Part shown: positions 43,601 to 49,329 of the stretch, piece by piece
Numbering within the stretch: the first letter of the stretch is position 1
How the letters are laid out: each line of letters begins with the position of its first letter
Notes under the pieces: model-generated
What the model was told of the DNA's origin: nothing
Databases searched by the model: none
What the model saw: only the letters and a program-made list of their open reading frames with translations
Assembly: GCF_036346875.1 (NCBI RefSeq)
Contig: NZ_CP107852.1
Location: 558,001 to 622,000, forward strand
DNA: 64,000 nucleotides
Source of the DNA: Nocardia sp. NBC_00508
GTDB taxonomy: Bacteria; Actinomycetota; Actinomycetes; Mycobacteriales; Mycobacteriaceae
Reading direction: 5' to 3'
Position numbers and translations under genes: made by a program

Positions 43601-44902
43601 GCGGCAAAAGGGCTCGGGCCTCCGATACTGGCACTCGGCGCCGCTTTCCCTCCGGCCATCAATCTCGGGACGAACATTGTGAGCGCGGCGACCATATCGC
43701 TGGTGCCGGATACGCCGGCCGCGCCGAAGACTTCGGAATCGGACAGTGCCTGGGAAGGCTTCAGCACCTCGATCCGTCAAGGCGTGCACACGATCCAGGA
43801 CCATCCCCTGCTTCGACGCATCAACACCAACGGCGGTCTCACCTGGCTCTTCCTAGGTGCGCAAGGGACCCAGCTCACGTGGCTGCTCGCCCACTCCGGC
43901 CTTTCACCGGGGCAGATAGGCATGGCGGCGGCGATCCCTCTTATCGGGATCAATCTCTCGAACGTGGTACTCATCAAGCGGTTGGCCGACGAGCGGGCGC
44001 AAGCAGTCAGAATCAGCAGGCTACTCACCGCCAAATTGGTCGCCGCGGCAGCGGCGGCCGGCGCGCTGGCAACCACCCCCGGCCCGTGGGCGGCCCCGGT
44101 GATACTTGCAGGCGCCTGGATGGTCTTCAATCCGAGCAACTTGGCTATCAACGCCCACGTGACCAGGACGGTCCCGTCTGAACTACGCGGACGTGTGAGT
44201 TCCCTCCGCGGTATGACATCAGGGGCTGCAGCCGGGCTGAGCAGCATGAGCGCCGCCGGCGCAATCGCAGCATGGGGCCCCGGGCCCACAGCCATAGGTA
44301 TGGCCGCGGCATTCGGTTCCATCGCGTTCGTGTCCGTCATCCGCCGAATCTTCGGAGAAGACAAGGCGCTGGAGGACCCGGCTGCCGCCTCCCGCGCCCG
44401 GGAACTGCTCGACGGCATCAACCAAACAGCCGAAGTCTTGCGGGCACTCGGCCTCAACGAAGCAACCAAACCCAAACCACGACTGAAGAAAGTCACCCAC
44501 CTCCGGGACTTCATTGCCGCCCAACTCGTCAAAACCCACCTCGACCCCGACAGCGAAGACCCTCTCGCCCACATCATCGACGACGTCCGAAACCTGAAAG
44601 ACGGCGCAGACACTGCTGTCGTCTTCCTCGACTACGGTAAGAAGAGGGAAAACGGCAAGAAGAAGGGGATTCGCCCCTACACCGTCATCAACATCGACAA
44701 CCGTCGCAGCGGCGAAATAATCATCTTCGACGCCGACATCAGTGACCGCGACCACCCGGATGCCCCCGAACGCGCCCCCCGCGTCCGCTCATACGAAGAA
44801 TGGAAACAGTCTTACGCCCGCGACATCGGAGAAGTGAAAGAAGCCTTCGTCGCCTGTCTCACCACCGACGAAGAAGGCCGCCTCACCAACCTCTTTCGGT
44901 GA
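31619..44902 (+). CDS. Giant multidomain ESX-type polymorphic toxin, 4,427 residues
   Basis: One uninterrupted frame of 13.3 kb. Approximate order: ESX-type helical head ('LPDWLTRWIVGHWPVGDP') and Gly/Ala hydrophobic region (1-320); Pro/Thr stalk (330-1040); two histidine-kinase-type ATPase-like domains (1045-1195 degenerate; 1205-1350 with 'LVSELVSNVDRYAP' and 'GRGIGLMEEL'); conserved central region (1430-1900); third ATPase-like domain (2100-2370, degenerate); NUDIX (2560-2715; complete box 2621-2643, ending RELAEEAG); ADP-ribosyltransferase (2790-2957; Arg about 2858, STS 2884-2886, ExE 2923-2925); two helical repeats (3090-3360); PP2C (3410-3677; 'NQDAF', 'VCDGVS', 'GDSRAYW', 'DGLW', 'DRDNIT'); MFS-like membrane domain (3840-4260); tail (4285-4427) resembling a papain-like toxin fold that lacks an evident Cys/His. 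The GTG start overlaps the upstream stop. The combination suggests a secreted multi-effector; processing and target are unknown. Confidence 0.85.
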   Translation: MSDSAVPGLPDWLTRWIVGHWPVGDPAAMRAIADALVRSARNLAEILSRLESVAERDTASAIGGETGTAIRGGLQQQIDNGNALVKALNAAARLMHDGANAVELERLTVRAIAIALGLTVACSFGTQALTARLNADIAAAEARRRTITWLLQRATAFRDAFPMLAPAASGLLMGSIFMGGATAAAQYAQIVMGEGKPGRVTEMDWGKVGVATAIGAVSGLTGGIVAAKVMPGLHRLAINARLPFPTALATLSTSAISGAAGGLTGGLTAFGLTGGEIRGRNLAEMVLMGVGGGVVGGLAAAVHAARVVPAAHASLPDAGAAPRAPSDTVARLGEPTHAAGGSGPPRSKPALPDEAGSTPEIGDGHTPRPELSPELTQLGKEIAGEFVRNPRLDDLEPKTRAGALEFAAEHAADAPAGQGRFQEISLSQWQQRADAEAHQMLAGLRGGNDTPPGSTPPTSSPSSGGTPSTPGREPTWPAWNKVFEQFQGRAVGADSPMPTTGTPGRSGSAIGHPPTASTGGGESGTARMALAGTVIHIGAETGSAAGRGPLPSPMTNADGMTPGNGSPETHVATTTDLGNSGNGSGVTVQPAAAPGDGLPPRAPGLGGPTRGSGRGEPPPADDAPSLIDLGFFDDATPPNAGTPGARPTSMTPVRDAPPIPAAANPEPAPKSTPPPTPDAKDQPAQAVSAPNNGTPPPSPPQKPGTTDTAAGRPNPPHAEHSGSDSVPTDNRTGFHVGTDTPPGSVLSNAGATTALTTPLPGITDERTTENNERPGDPEEFPARIGTVITPVVPGYVPTQPQLDEFPAEMPEEYTKPPGTTYAIPGQPAVLDSPPANTIPVVPHPTTPIVPEHSPAIPLTDRPQLPIPDTAAPGTPRENQNTASTLDSETLLPHRSDTPTPHLPAQPADTPTELPPPAHDPTEPDPETPGAPHKPAAPQPPLDGLEDHAVQTGVPAIAAPPPRQLAPPQRPVQPGRLIPQAQASVGDGDRKPPYKRKRQPPPTPPPEPPRKATPSPPQDPETGGSGRTSEQNSERGSRAGSAPALSDPSDRAALVVDRNPAARRDPAVARELMQRARRSVHESLADWPIEGHRDRAEAIVQELVRRALAFSDTHRPSLREPEVSVQVLGHPGNRRAVVKVTGHNSRDLPTRPLQAEFGWRAVRLIEQTTEAWGYELPHGAGTTVWFELPESAEQDPSQTTPKPAVDLTFPPGAVARGASQARRAVKNVLTQIDVPDDQLDNMVTLVSELVSNVDRYAPEGHARVRLWVDGNQLRVTIGDESRGLPTRQKESNFSDFDLHSVEFNEEAFDLGALEAGTHGRGIGLMEELSSVWGVTLNPAGKDIWFEVLIPSTTQADTADATTTPESAPPSGAGHLPNASTLQPGRPTPWNQRSDPEQQAATRHQERLGFGPAAGERSGRVAVTDDRRRPDPSRGSLEAVVGRLGDRVVGELVVLGRDAVDAAFGGGPRAGAGLEVSVPEEVFRYLHGQPGSSRTRAADGTARLVDAGMSIGMGEDAGPSHRELLERSWETPEGIHVASLTDVYAVLQERGLPQDLLETAAIRARLLDPTRPPLPQHVLAREIDALRSVLPAEALNHPDAEVAVRLAANGMHICATLYGDPDVGRANQIIGDLELPEYRVPATYHNGFGLPDDGRLLQAHLGTIDARPHQRLDAAAADTYSDAVYGNGRRSNNPHGYDELRSAHLARAHALSLGYEPDRAARIHTMIMGTAFDERTKAQAGKHHPDPLVQAIAGVDLQTLAKPESLEDTLDLAVEDLTSARYSPDRILGRTMADHGLRIRSTEEALAIIDEYADYRLTIDGVPADRTVMDAFAARLTGDAGFRDPVTGHQYPPTWTLDNPALRAEHSQKIRELSQQLADREITATQALDEVRRHTTAMRNEWGVRDDAPTDRPPSTPLTFSHAGTQPTLEPGAQGSADQGRTARDEERSRPNGDGTDPSPTPGFRDSEVSWAPRVPDAELPGNATQPVIDASPPENRSHAPRRTRWSASSPLTASAMGVPDTEDPFGEHGRAWDHGRPVPRQVDKLAEFSVHGGGWSRGEQPEPGDTSETDAAPGDPAPVDLSIEPPTAGPRTTTPGQPAITGVPIGRAWSYVADETRRLVQAALGSWSEDAAATTASEAAGQLLDHYANLHARGLDTARIDGPSIGVILDPPWDESAVPNDDRRILFEIPEAGAGPSIIRKVAREGQPLQQLAPIHGSDQLKLLDAATVHGDPELHADMRGLDIKPDMAAAVAVGLGRATAHLLMTQFWPDRIKTTVNSVVEDMIHHGIEPGAHAALLFTLVMVQDDNDQAEILRIGLRVWGTGAAPTLPMNALHEPDLARYGLRAMDTGTATNSDSYDIWAVLELDTATIVGLPRGPTPPAAITATSPQGTISPDWGDMKPNTGVRATGAVAEDHTTLWTKRRPAVANTGPTDPPDTPPTPSPRHKVTAAGTTPAGAHDATSASTTTDREAETAISRAADDISADQRTSTSTPALGSPDPAEPSTTRGGGALTTEPAQHLDSPDLFEPARPEPSVAGDASNSGGAVAEPAVAMSGGNASPFQILDDIGDPGDGCVAGYGPAGLYGGGGVMLRHVDIFGVARYFLVRMGHGYAQENWQLPGGSKGSNETPANAAARELAEEAGASPDYLDQLKLTGQHVFSHPEHDWTYVTYTADVPYRLNPTVDGWETVDAGWFTVEEIHRLDLHSALRSSLPEIMMAHPPFGSAPGDSPDFTESAEFLDWNVGVGEAVPTLDRLYPIPFERPDSESRVGTAATGDRSHEHTSSLTDSTGSVHVERAEVLTGEDVLAIQDYTFLNSSSYNDQLRNIYDEEDPLLGYEEFIDAINNALAKLPDYEGPVVRLTMLSSEILGQYSEGNTVVEAAFTSTSRSITNIPVRVAERANVEMRIISKTGKDVSRISDKPRELEVLFRSGTEFYVTERHFDPVSKRTVIAMTEIAAGGGTVQGDAADFGEPSPAGNPGSPPTTALDSKPVPKSYVGTPADALDTDRKRLARNEGVPMQGVTSAEEFLGGVHLAFMTAPDGVPGVGSSASPSSSDAANNGNPGNGHEQDAPEQRPSQAPGERPRNAPVVAALSAVVDTGLLELVREAVAAERDAAVVDPHADVVRRQKLDGMVGHLDKLREVLSQPEATIASDRLRLLVQHFHAAAEWLAALMDANNATDGQVYPDIADRNRQAAEAVDRYRAADERVEQGGAALQAARADSSTGAGDMSLSASVDVNQVWLVREGIAAERDASVDPRAAVLHADMARYRKLHAMLGFIDELVAELERPPTVPSERFGLLVHHFNAAADWLAALVDADKATDGQVHPNLRDRVRLAAEAVSRYRAADARVGQVGAALAAMTQDQNSDGRSGSAPAERKQSVGAPRPEQEAQSESGQSVPGQRHELPPPVQQDLGSIAGYSDIGVGPAGRGHHNNQDAFAIAKLDVAGKPIQVAVVCDGVSSSRNGELAARTAADTARDYLVAALAEVGSDGRFDRVSIVQGATAAARQAVRALAELPEYRGLPHPPACTVVLALEEHDQVTLDWEGDSRAYWLDENAPDSESLTRDDSIVPLLVDTGTPEAEALEHAYAHHISRYLGMPPGSEQPSHAKTIPLPRKGHLLLCTDGLWGKTFAAESLANVLQHAQDQSPGDLLAALRAFRQNALRKKDRDNITGVLVNHTSPAPTTSRSTAKSGGGAPAPGPGLSFHPHVGPDEVLDVRPGVPTPGHDGFGDVDEFGNRTRSGAMATHVPADGPMQEFGFNPWTGRPWRVLRFGNRNQPDTPGNPQPQGGTSEQQDVPEPSPITPDSPETSAAANDSSIEPSGSEQSSKTEPSNDSEGAKRTTSLLSVIRADPAFGIRLATEATHTGGMVLASTAMGLYVAAEAGPVALGVGELITSALPIAVAPFAGYLADHGSPRRVMLSGLGIGSAGALLAIAAVAAQNSYTIPGLVGATTLEVVSNQLYRATMFRYLQEEAGDAQEGLERFHSVAGEGISLAAKGLGPPILALGAAFPPAINLGTNIVSAATISLVPDTPAAPKTSESDSAWEGFSTSIRQGVHTIQDHPLLRRINTNGGLTWLFLGAQGTQLTWLLAHSGLSPGQIGMAAAIPLIGINLSNVVLIKRLADERAQAVRISRLLTAKLVAAAAAAGALATTPGPWAAPVILAGAWMVFNPSNLAINAHVTRTVPSELRGRVSSLRGMTSGAAAGLSSMSAAGAIAAWGPGPTAIGMAAAFGSIAFVSVIRRIFGEDKALEDPAAASRARELLDGINQTAEVLRALGLNEATKPKPRLKKVTHLRDFIAAQLVKTHLDPDSEDPLAHIIDDVRNLKDGADTAVVFLDYGKKRENGKKKGIRPYTVINIDNRRSGEIIIFDADISDRDHPDAPERAPRVRSYEEWKQSYARDIGEVKEAFVACLTTDEEGRLTNLFR
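39290..40500 (+). other. AT-rich NUDIX-ART cassette inside the giant gene
   Basis: Base counts by eye give about 45-48% GC in three 60-base samples (40021-40140 and 40321-40380), against well above 60% in nearby segments of the same gene. The boundaries follow the NUDIX and ADP-ribosyltransferase domains. Rare AT-ending codons cluster here. It reads through in frame with both flanks. Best explained as a horizontally acquired cassette. Confidence 0.7.
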
Positions 44903-45314
44903 ACGCTTTGCCTCTTCGCGATCGAATGATGCGAAGTCGGCCACGGCGTTGCGCGCTGCAGCTCGTTCTCCACTCGACCCGGCGCCTCTTGTGGCGCAGC
45001 TCGGCCGGTTCCCTGCGCTCGGTGCGCAGGTCGACGCAGATGCGGAAACCTACGACTCCGCTCCGTAGATATGCCGGTCCGTTGCCGCACCGCGCGGAAT
45101 TCGGATCGGCGTGATCGAAATGTGCTTGCCGTCGCACGGGTGGCGGATTGCCCGCGCCGCGGCGCATAGTGCCAGGTCGGGGCAGGGTCGGGGCAGGGCC
45201 GGCCCCGCGCAATAACATCCTCTGAATTCTGGCGGGTGCTATGCGGGCCCGGAGGTGGTCGCTGGCGCATTATCTTCGCTATCTGTGCAGGTCAGCGAGA
45301 GAAAGGCAGATGCG
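44903..45314. other. Intergenic region after the giant gene
   Basis: About 410 bases with no ORF showing domain character, coding bias or a ribosome site. In particular no immunity-type gene directly follows the toxin. Arginine-rich frames on both strands look like shadows. The stretch 45160-45215 is GC-rich with repeated GGGGCAGGG words. Confidence 0.6.
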
Positions 45315-46073
45315 GTGGCGGCGGAACCCAGTCCGGTGCGGCAGTTGCGTGCCGATCAGGCGCGGCGGGTCGCCGACATCTTGCGCCACCAGTTGCACGC
45401 GGGTGCGTTCGACGGCTCGCTACCGAGTGAACAGGAGCTGGCCGCGGAGTACAGCGCCTCGCGCAATACGGTCCGCGATGCGTTGGCCCTGTTGAAGGAC
45501 GAGGGTTTGATCGATCGTGCGCCGAAGGTCGGTACCCGGGTCGCCACTCGTAAGTACGACCACGGGCTCGACACGCTGCTCGGTTTGCAGGAAACCTTCA
45601 AAGGCCACGGCACCGTGCGCAACGAGGTACGCGCCGCGATGCACGTCACCGCACCGCCCGCCGTCGCGCGCCGCCTCGGCCTCGCACCGGGCGAACGCGT
45701 CGTCTACCTGGAGCGGCTGCGCTACCTCGCGGACCTGCCGCTGAGCCTCGATCTCACCTATCTGGTGCCCGACATCGGCACCGAGGTGCTCGGCCACGAC
45801 CTGGAGCACACCGACGTCTTCGTGCTGCTGGAACGCATCAGCGGCCACTCGCTCGGTTCGGCCGATCTGGCTGTGGAGTCGGTGCCCGCCGACCCGCACA
45901 CCGCCTCCACCCTCGACGTCCCCGGCGGCGCACCCCTGCTGATGCTGGAACGGCTGACCCGGCTCGACGACGGCCGTCCGGTCGACCTGGAGTACATCCG
46001 CATGCGCGGCGACCGAATCACCATGCGCGGCAGCCTGACCCGCAGCAGCACCCCCGAATGGAAGGTCCTCTAG
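45315..46073 (+). CDS. GntR-family regulator with UTRA domain
   Basis: 252 residues: a winged helix at about 10-75 ('LRADQARRVADILRHQLHAGAFDGSLPSEQELAAEYSASRNTVRDALALLKDEGLI') and a UTRA ligand domain at about 90-245 ('GERVVYLERLRYLADLPLSLDLTYLVPDIG'). Start at GTG 45315 with AAAGG 8 bases upstream; a longer frame to 45255 lacks a ribosome site. It is the first gene of a six-gene operon and its stop directly abuts the ferredoxin ATG. HutC/GntR regulators of this kind usually sense the imported substrate of their own operon. Confidence 0.92.
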   Translation: MAAEPSPVRQLRADQARRVADILRHQLHAGAFDGSLPSEQELAAEYSASRNTVRDALALLKDEGLIDRAPKVGTRVATRKYDHGLDTLLGLQETFKGHGTVRNEVRAAMHVTAPPAVARRLGLAPGERVVYLERLRYLADLPLSLDLTYLVPDIGTEVLGHDLEHTDVFVLLERISGHSLGSADLAVESVPADPHTASTLDVPGGAPLLMLERLTRLDDGRPVDLEYIRMRGDRITMRGSLTRSSTPEWKVL

Positions 46074-46301
46074 ATGGCACTCGTGAACCAGCGCACCGAC
46101 ATCCCGGTCACCATCGACGAGTCGCTCTGTATCCAGGGATGCACGCTGTGCGTCGAGATCTGCCCGCTCGACTCGCTGGCCATCAACCCCGACAACGGCA
46201 AGGCCTTCATGCACGTGGACGAGTGCTGGTACTGCGGTCCGTGCGCGGCCCGCTGCCCCACCGGCGCCGTCACCGTCAACATGCCCTACCTGCTCCGCTG
46301 A
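46074..46301 (+). CDS. 2x[4Fe-4S] ferredoxin
   Basis: 75 residues with two cluster motifs: Cys19, 23, 26, 30 and Cys51, 54, 57, 61. The first set has C-x3-C spacing instead of the usual C-x2-C, which is unusual but consistent with cluster binding. It begins with the base after the GntR stop. A small ferredoxin next to a fumarate-reductase-type flavoprotein recalls AprBA and related electron-transfer pairs, so it probably passes electrons to or from the flavoprotein at 49326. Confidence 0.9.
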   Translation: MALVNQRTDIPVTIDESLCIQGCTLCVEICPLDSLAINPDNGKAFMHVDECWYCGPCAARCPTGAVTVNMPYLLR

Positions 46302-46313
46302 TCTGGAAGTCCG

Positions 46314-47738
46314 ATGAGAGTGAAATTCGCCCCCGTCCTGCTCGCCGTCGCGCTCGCGCTGACCGGCTGCTCCCTGGAGAAAACCGACGACACACCGGCG
46401 GGCACCGTCAAGGTGGTCATCGGCTATCAGTCCAAGACCATCAACACCGTCACCGCGGGTACCCTGCTGCGCGCACAGGGCTACCTGGAGCAGCGGCTGC
46501 AGAAGATCACCGACAACGGCGGCGCGAAGTACCAGGTCGAGTGGCAGGACTACGACACCGGCGCGCCGATCACCGCGCAGATGGTGGCCGAGAAGATCGA
46601 CATCGGGTCGATGGGCGATTACCCGCTGCTGATCAACGGCTCCCGCACCCAGGTCAACGAGCGCGCACGCACCGAACTCGTGTCGGTCACCGGGTACAAC
46701 CTCAAGGGCGCGCTGAACATGGTTGTGGTGCCGAATGATTCGGCGGCGAACAGCATCACCGATCTGGCGGGGCAGAAGATCTCCGCCAGCGTGGGTTCGG
46801 CCGGGCACGGCACGCTGGTGCAGGCGCTGTCGCGGGCCGGGATCGATCCGGCCAAGGGTGTGGAGGTGCTCAACCAGCAGCCGCAGGTCGGCGCGACCGC
46901 GCTGGAATCCCACCAGGTGAGCGCGCTCTCGCAGTTCGTCGCGTGGCCCGGCTTGGTGGTGTTCCAGAACAAGGCCAAGTTGCTCTACGACGGCGCCGAA
47001 CTCGGTGTGCCGACCTTCCACGGCGTGGTCGCCCGGCGCGCCTACTCCGCCGAGCACCCCGAGGTGCTCCAAGCGTTCCTCGCCGCGCAACTCGACGCCA
47101 CCCAGTTCCTGCGCGAGAAGCCGTTCGAGGCCGCGAAGATCGTCGCCGACGGCTCCGGCCTGCCGCAGGAGGTGGTGTACCTCTACAACGGTCCCGGCGG
47201 AACGAGTTTCGACACCACGCTCGAGCCGAGCCTGATCGCGGCACTGAAAGGCGATGTGGCGTACCTGAAGTCGATCGGCGACTTCGCCGACCTCGATATC
47301 GACCGGTTCGTCGACGACGCCCCGCTGCGCACAGCGTTTACGGACACCGGCCGCGACTACGACCGCGAACTGGCGGACAAGGCCAATCCCACGCGTGTCA
47401 CCGGCACCGATCCCGTGTGCGGTGCCGCGGCGGAGAATCCCACGCTGGCCGGGGAGCTGTGGCTGGACGGCGCGGACAAGCCGCAACCGGCCGCCGACCC
47501 GACCTGCCTGCTGCGCGCGATCCAGGCCGCGAAGGCGCAGGGCAAGGTGATCCGCGCCGCCTACGTCCCGGACACCGAGCTCGGCACACGCTGGTTCGCC
47601 GACAAGTCGGTCTGGCTGCGCGAGGGCGCCACCTACCTGCCCTTCACGACGGCCTCCGCCGCCCAGCGATACCGGCAGGCGCATCCGTCCGCCACACCGG
47701 TCGGCTACGACCAGGCCGTCACGGAAGTACGCGGATGA
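46314..47738 (+). CDS. ABC substrate-binding lipoprotein with NosL-like tail
   Basis: 474 residues. A lipoprotein signal with lipobox LTGC (Cys19) anchors it outside the membrane. Residues about 30-350 match the SsuA/TauA/NrtA (NMT1-like) binding-protein fold ('VVIGYQSKTINTV', 'MGDYPLLINGSR', 'VSALSQFVAWPGLVVFQ'). Residues about 375-474 form an added domain ('IRAAYVPDTELGTRWFADKSVWLREGATYLPFTT') that resembles NosL-type periplasmic domains. This family usually binds sulfonates, nitrate or thiamine precursors. The stop overlaps the permease ATG. Confidence 0.85.
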   Translation: MRVKFAPVLLAVALALTGCSLEKTDDTPAGTVKVVIGYQSKTINTVTAGTLLRAQGYLEQRLQKITDNGGAKYQVEWQDYDTGAPITAQMVAEKIDIGSMGDYPLLINGSRTQVNERARTELVSVTGYNLKGALNMVVVPNDSAANSITDLAGQKISASVGSAGHGTLVQALSRAGIDPAKGVEVLNQQPQVGATALESHQVSALSQFVAWPGLVVFQNKAKLLYDGAELGVPTFHGVVARRAYSAEHPEVLQAFLAAQLDATQFLREKPFEAAKIVADGSGLPQEVVYLYNGPGGTSFDTTLEPSLIAALKGDVAYLKSIGDFADLDIDRFVDDAPLRTAFTDTGRDYDRELADKANPTRVTGTDPVCGAAAENPTLAGELWLDGADKPQPAADPTCLLRAIQAAKAQGKVIRAAYVPDTELGTRWFADKSVWLREGATYLPFTTASAAQRYRQAHPSATPVGYDQAVTEVRG

Positions 47739-48589
47739 CAAGCGAACTCGCCGCCCCCTCGGTACCGGTCGGTACGGCCGAGCCGACCGCGACCCGGTTG
47801 TCCGCCGCGACATCGGCGGTGTGGCGCTCGCGCCTGCTGCGGGTCGCGTCGGTCGCCGCCGCGGTCGGGGTGTGGCAGCTGCTCACGGTGGGCAACGTGC
47901 GGGCGGTACTGCGTTTCGACACGCTGCCCACCGTCACCGAGATCGTCGCCGAATTCGGCACACAGCTACGCGCCGACCAGTATTACCTGGACATCGCCCA
48001 GTCGCTGCTGCGGATCGTCACCGGTTTCGGGCTGGCCGCCGTGGTCGGCGTGATCGTCGGCATCGGTCTCGGCCGGTCCCGGCTGCTCGCCGACACCTTC
48101 GGCCCGCTCGCCGAGCTGGTGCGGCCGATTCCGGCCATCGCTCTGGTCCCGGTCGCGATCCTGCTGTTCCCCAGCGACGAGTCCGGCATCGTGTTCATCA
48201 CCTTCACGGCGTCGCTGTTCCCGGTGCTGGTCAGCACGCGGCACGCGGTGCGCGCGCTGCCGACGATCTGGGAGGACGCGCTGCGCACGCTCGGCGCGTC
48301 CCGGCTGGACGTGCTCACCCGCGTGGTGTTCCCCGGCATCCTGCCCGGCGTCTTCAGCGGCCTGTCGGTCGGCGTCGGCGTGGCGTGGATCTGCCTGATC
48401 TCCGCGGAGATGATCTCCGGGCGCCTCGGCGTCGGCTACCGGACCTGGCAGGCGTACACCATCGTGGACTACCCGGCGGTCTTCGTCGGCATGATCACCA
48501 TCGGCGTCCTCGGTTTCGCGACGTCGGGGCTGGTCGAGCTGGCCGGCCGCCGCATCACCCGCTGGCTGCCCAGAGAGGTGGAGGCATGA
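47735..48589 (+). CDS. ABC transporter permease (SsuC/TauC type)
   Basis: 284 residues with about six TM helices and the EAA loop 'WEDALRTLGASRLDVLTRVVFPGILPGVFSGL', which contacts the ATPase. The N-terminal cytoplasmic 30 residues are longer than usual. It follows the binding protein by ATGA overlap and is followed by the ATPase with another overlap. Family members import aliphatic sulfonates, taurine or nitrate. Confidence 0.93.
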   Translation: MTSELAAPSVPVGTAEPTATRLSAATSAVWRSRLLRVASVAAAVGVWQLLTVGNVRAVLRFDTLPTVTEIVAEFGTQLRADQYYLDIAQSLLRIVTGFGLAAVVGVIVGIGLGRSRLLADTFGPLAELVRPIPAIALVPVAILLFPSDESGIVFITFTASLFPVLVSTRHAVRALPTIWEDALRTLGASRLDVLTRVVFPGILPGVFSGLSVGVGVAWICLISAEMISGRLGVGYRTWQAYTIVDYPAVFVGMITIGVLGFATSGLVELAGRRITRWLPREVEA

Positions 48590-49329
48590 CCACCGTGATC
48601 GTCGACGCACCGGCATCGACCGGAATGCGCTTGAGCCTCACCGGCGTCCGGATCGCCTACGGCGGCGAACCGGTGCTCGACGGGCTCGACCTGACCATCG
48701 CGCCGGGGGAAATCCTCGTCGTGGTCGGCAAATCCGGTTGCGGCAAGTCGACGCTGCTGCGCACCCTCGCCGGACTGCGTGCTCCGGAAGGCGGCGCGAT
48801 CCTGGCCGACGGCTCCGCGGTCACCGGACCCGCCGCCGACCGAGCTCTGGTGTTCCAGGACGACGCGCTACTGCCGTGGCGCACGGCGCGACAGAACATC
48901 GAACTCGCCCTGCGCTTGCGCGGTATACCCCGCGCCGAACGCCGAACGACCGCACTGCACTGGGTGGACGAGGTCGGGCTCACGGGGTATGGCGACTACC
49001 TGCCCCGCGACCTCTCCGGCGGCATGCGTCAGCGCGTCCAGCTGGCCCGCAGCCTGGCCGCCGCGCCGCGCGCCGTGCTGATGGACGAGCCGTTCGGAGC
49101 ATTGGACACCCAGACGCGAGAGACCATGCAGCGACTGCTGATCGACACCTGGCGCGCCCACCCCACCACCATCGTCTTCGTCACCCACGACCTCGACGAG
49201 GCACTGCTACTCGGCGACCGCATCGCCGTGCTGAGCGGCGGCACGCTGCGCGCACTGGTGCCGGTGCCCAACCCGCGCGAGGCGATCGACCGGTCGGCGG
49301 CGAAGGCCGAAATCCTGGAGAAACTATGA
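48586..49329 (+). CDS. ABC transporter ATPase (SsuB/TauB type)
   Basis: 247 residues. Walker A GKSGCGKST at 48-56, Q-loop 'VFQDDALLPWRTARQNI' (typical of the sulfonate/nitrate group), signature LSGGMRQR, Walker B 'AVLMDEPFGALD' and the switch His in 'FVTHDLDEAL'. All are intact. Overlaps the permease and the flavoprotein by ATGA. It powers import by the permease encoded just upstream. Confidence 0.95.
   Translation: MTTVIVDAPASTGMRLSLTGVRIAYGGEPVLDGLDLTIAPGEILVVVGKSGCGKSTLLRTLAGLRAPEGGAILADGSAVTGPAADRALVFQDDALLPWRTARQNIELALRLRGIPRAERRTTALHWVDEVGLTGYGDYLPRDLSGGMRQRVQLARSLAAAPRAVLMDEPFGALDTQTRETMQRLLIDTWRAHPTTIVFVTHDLDEALLLGDRIAVLSGGTLRALVPVPNPREAIDRSAAKAEILEKL

Noticed and set aside
44800..45270. 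Frames on both strands directly after the giant gene, considered as immunity genes
   Set aside because: They are Arg-rich, lack ribosome sites and resemble no immunity family.
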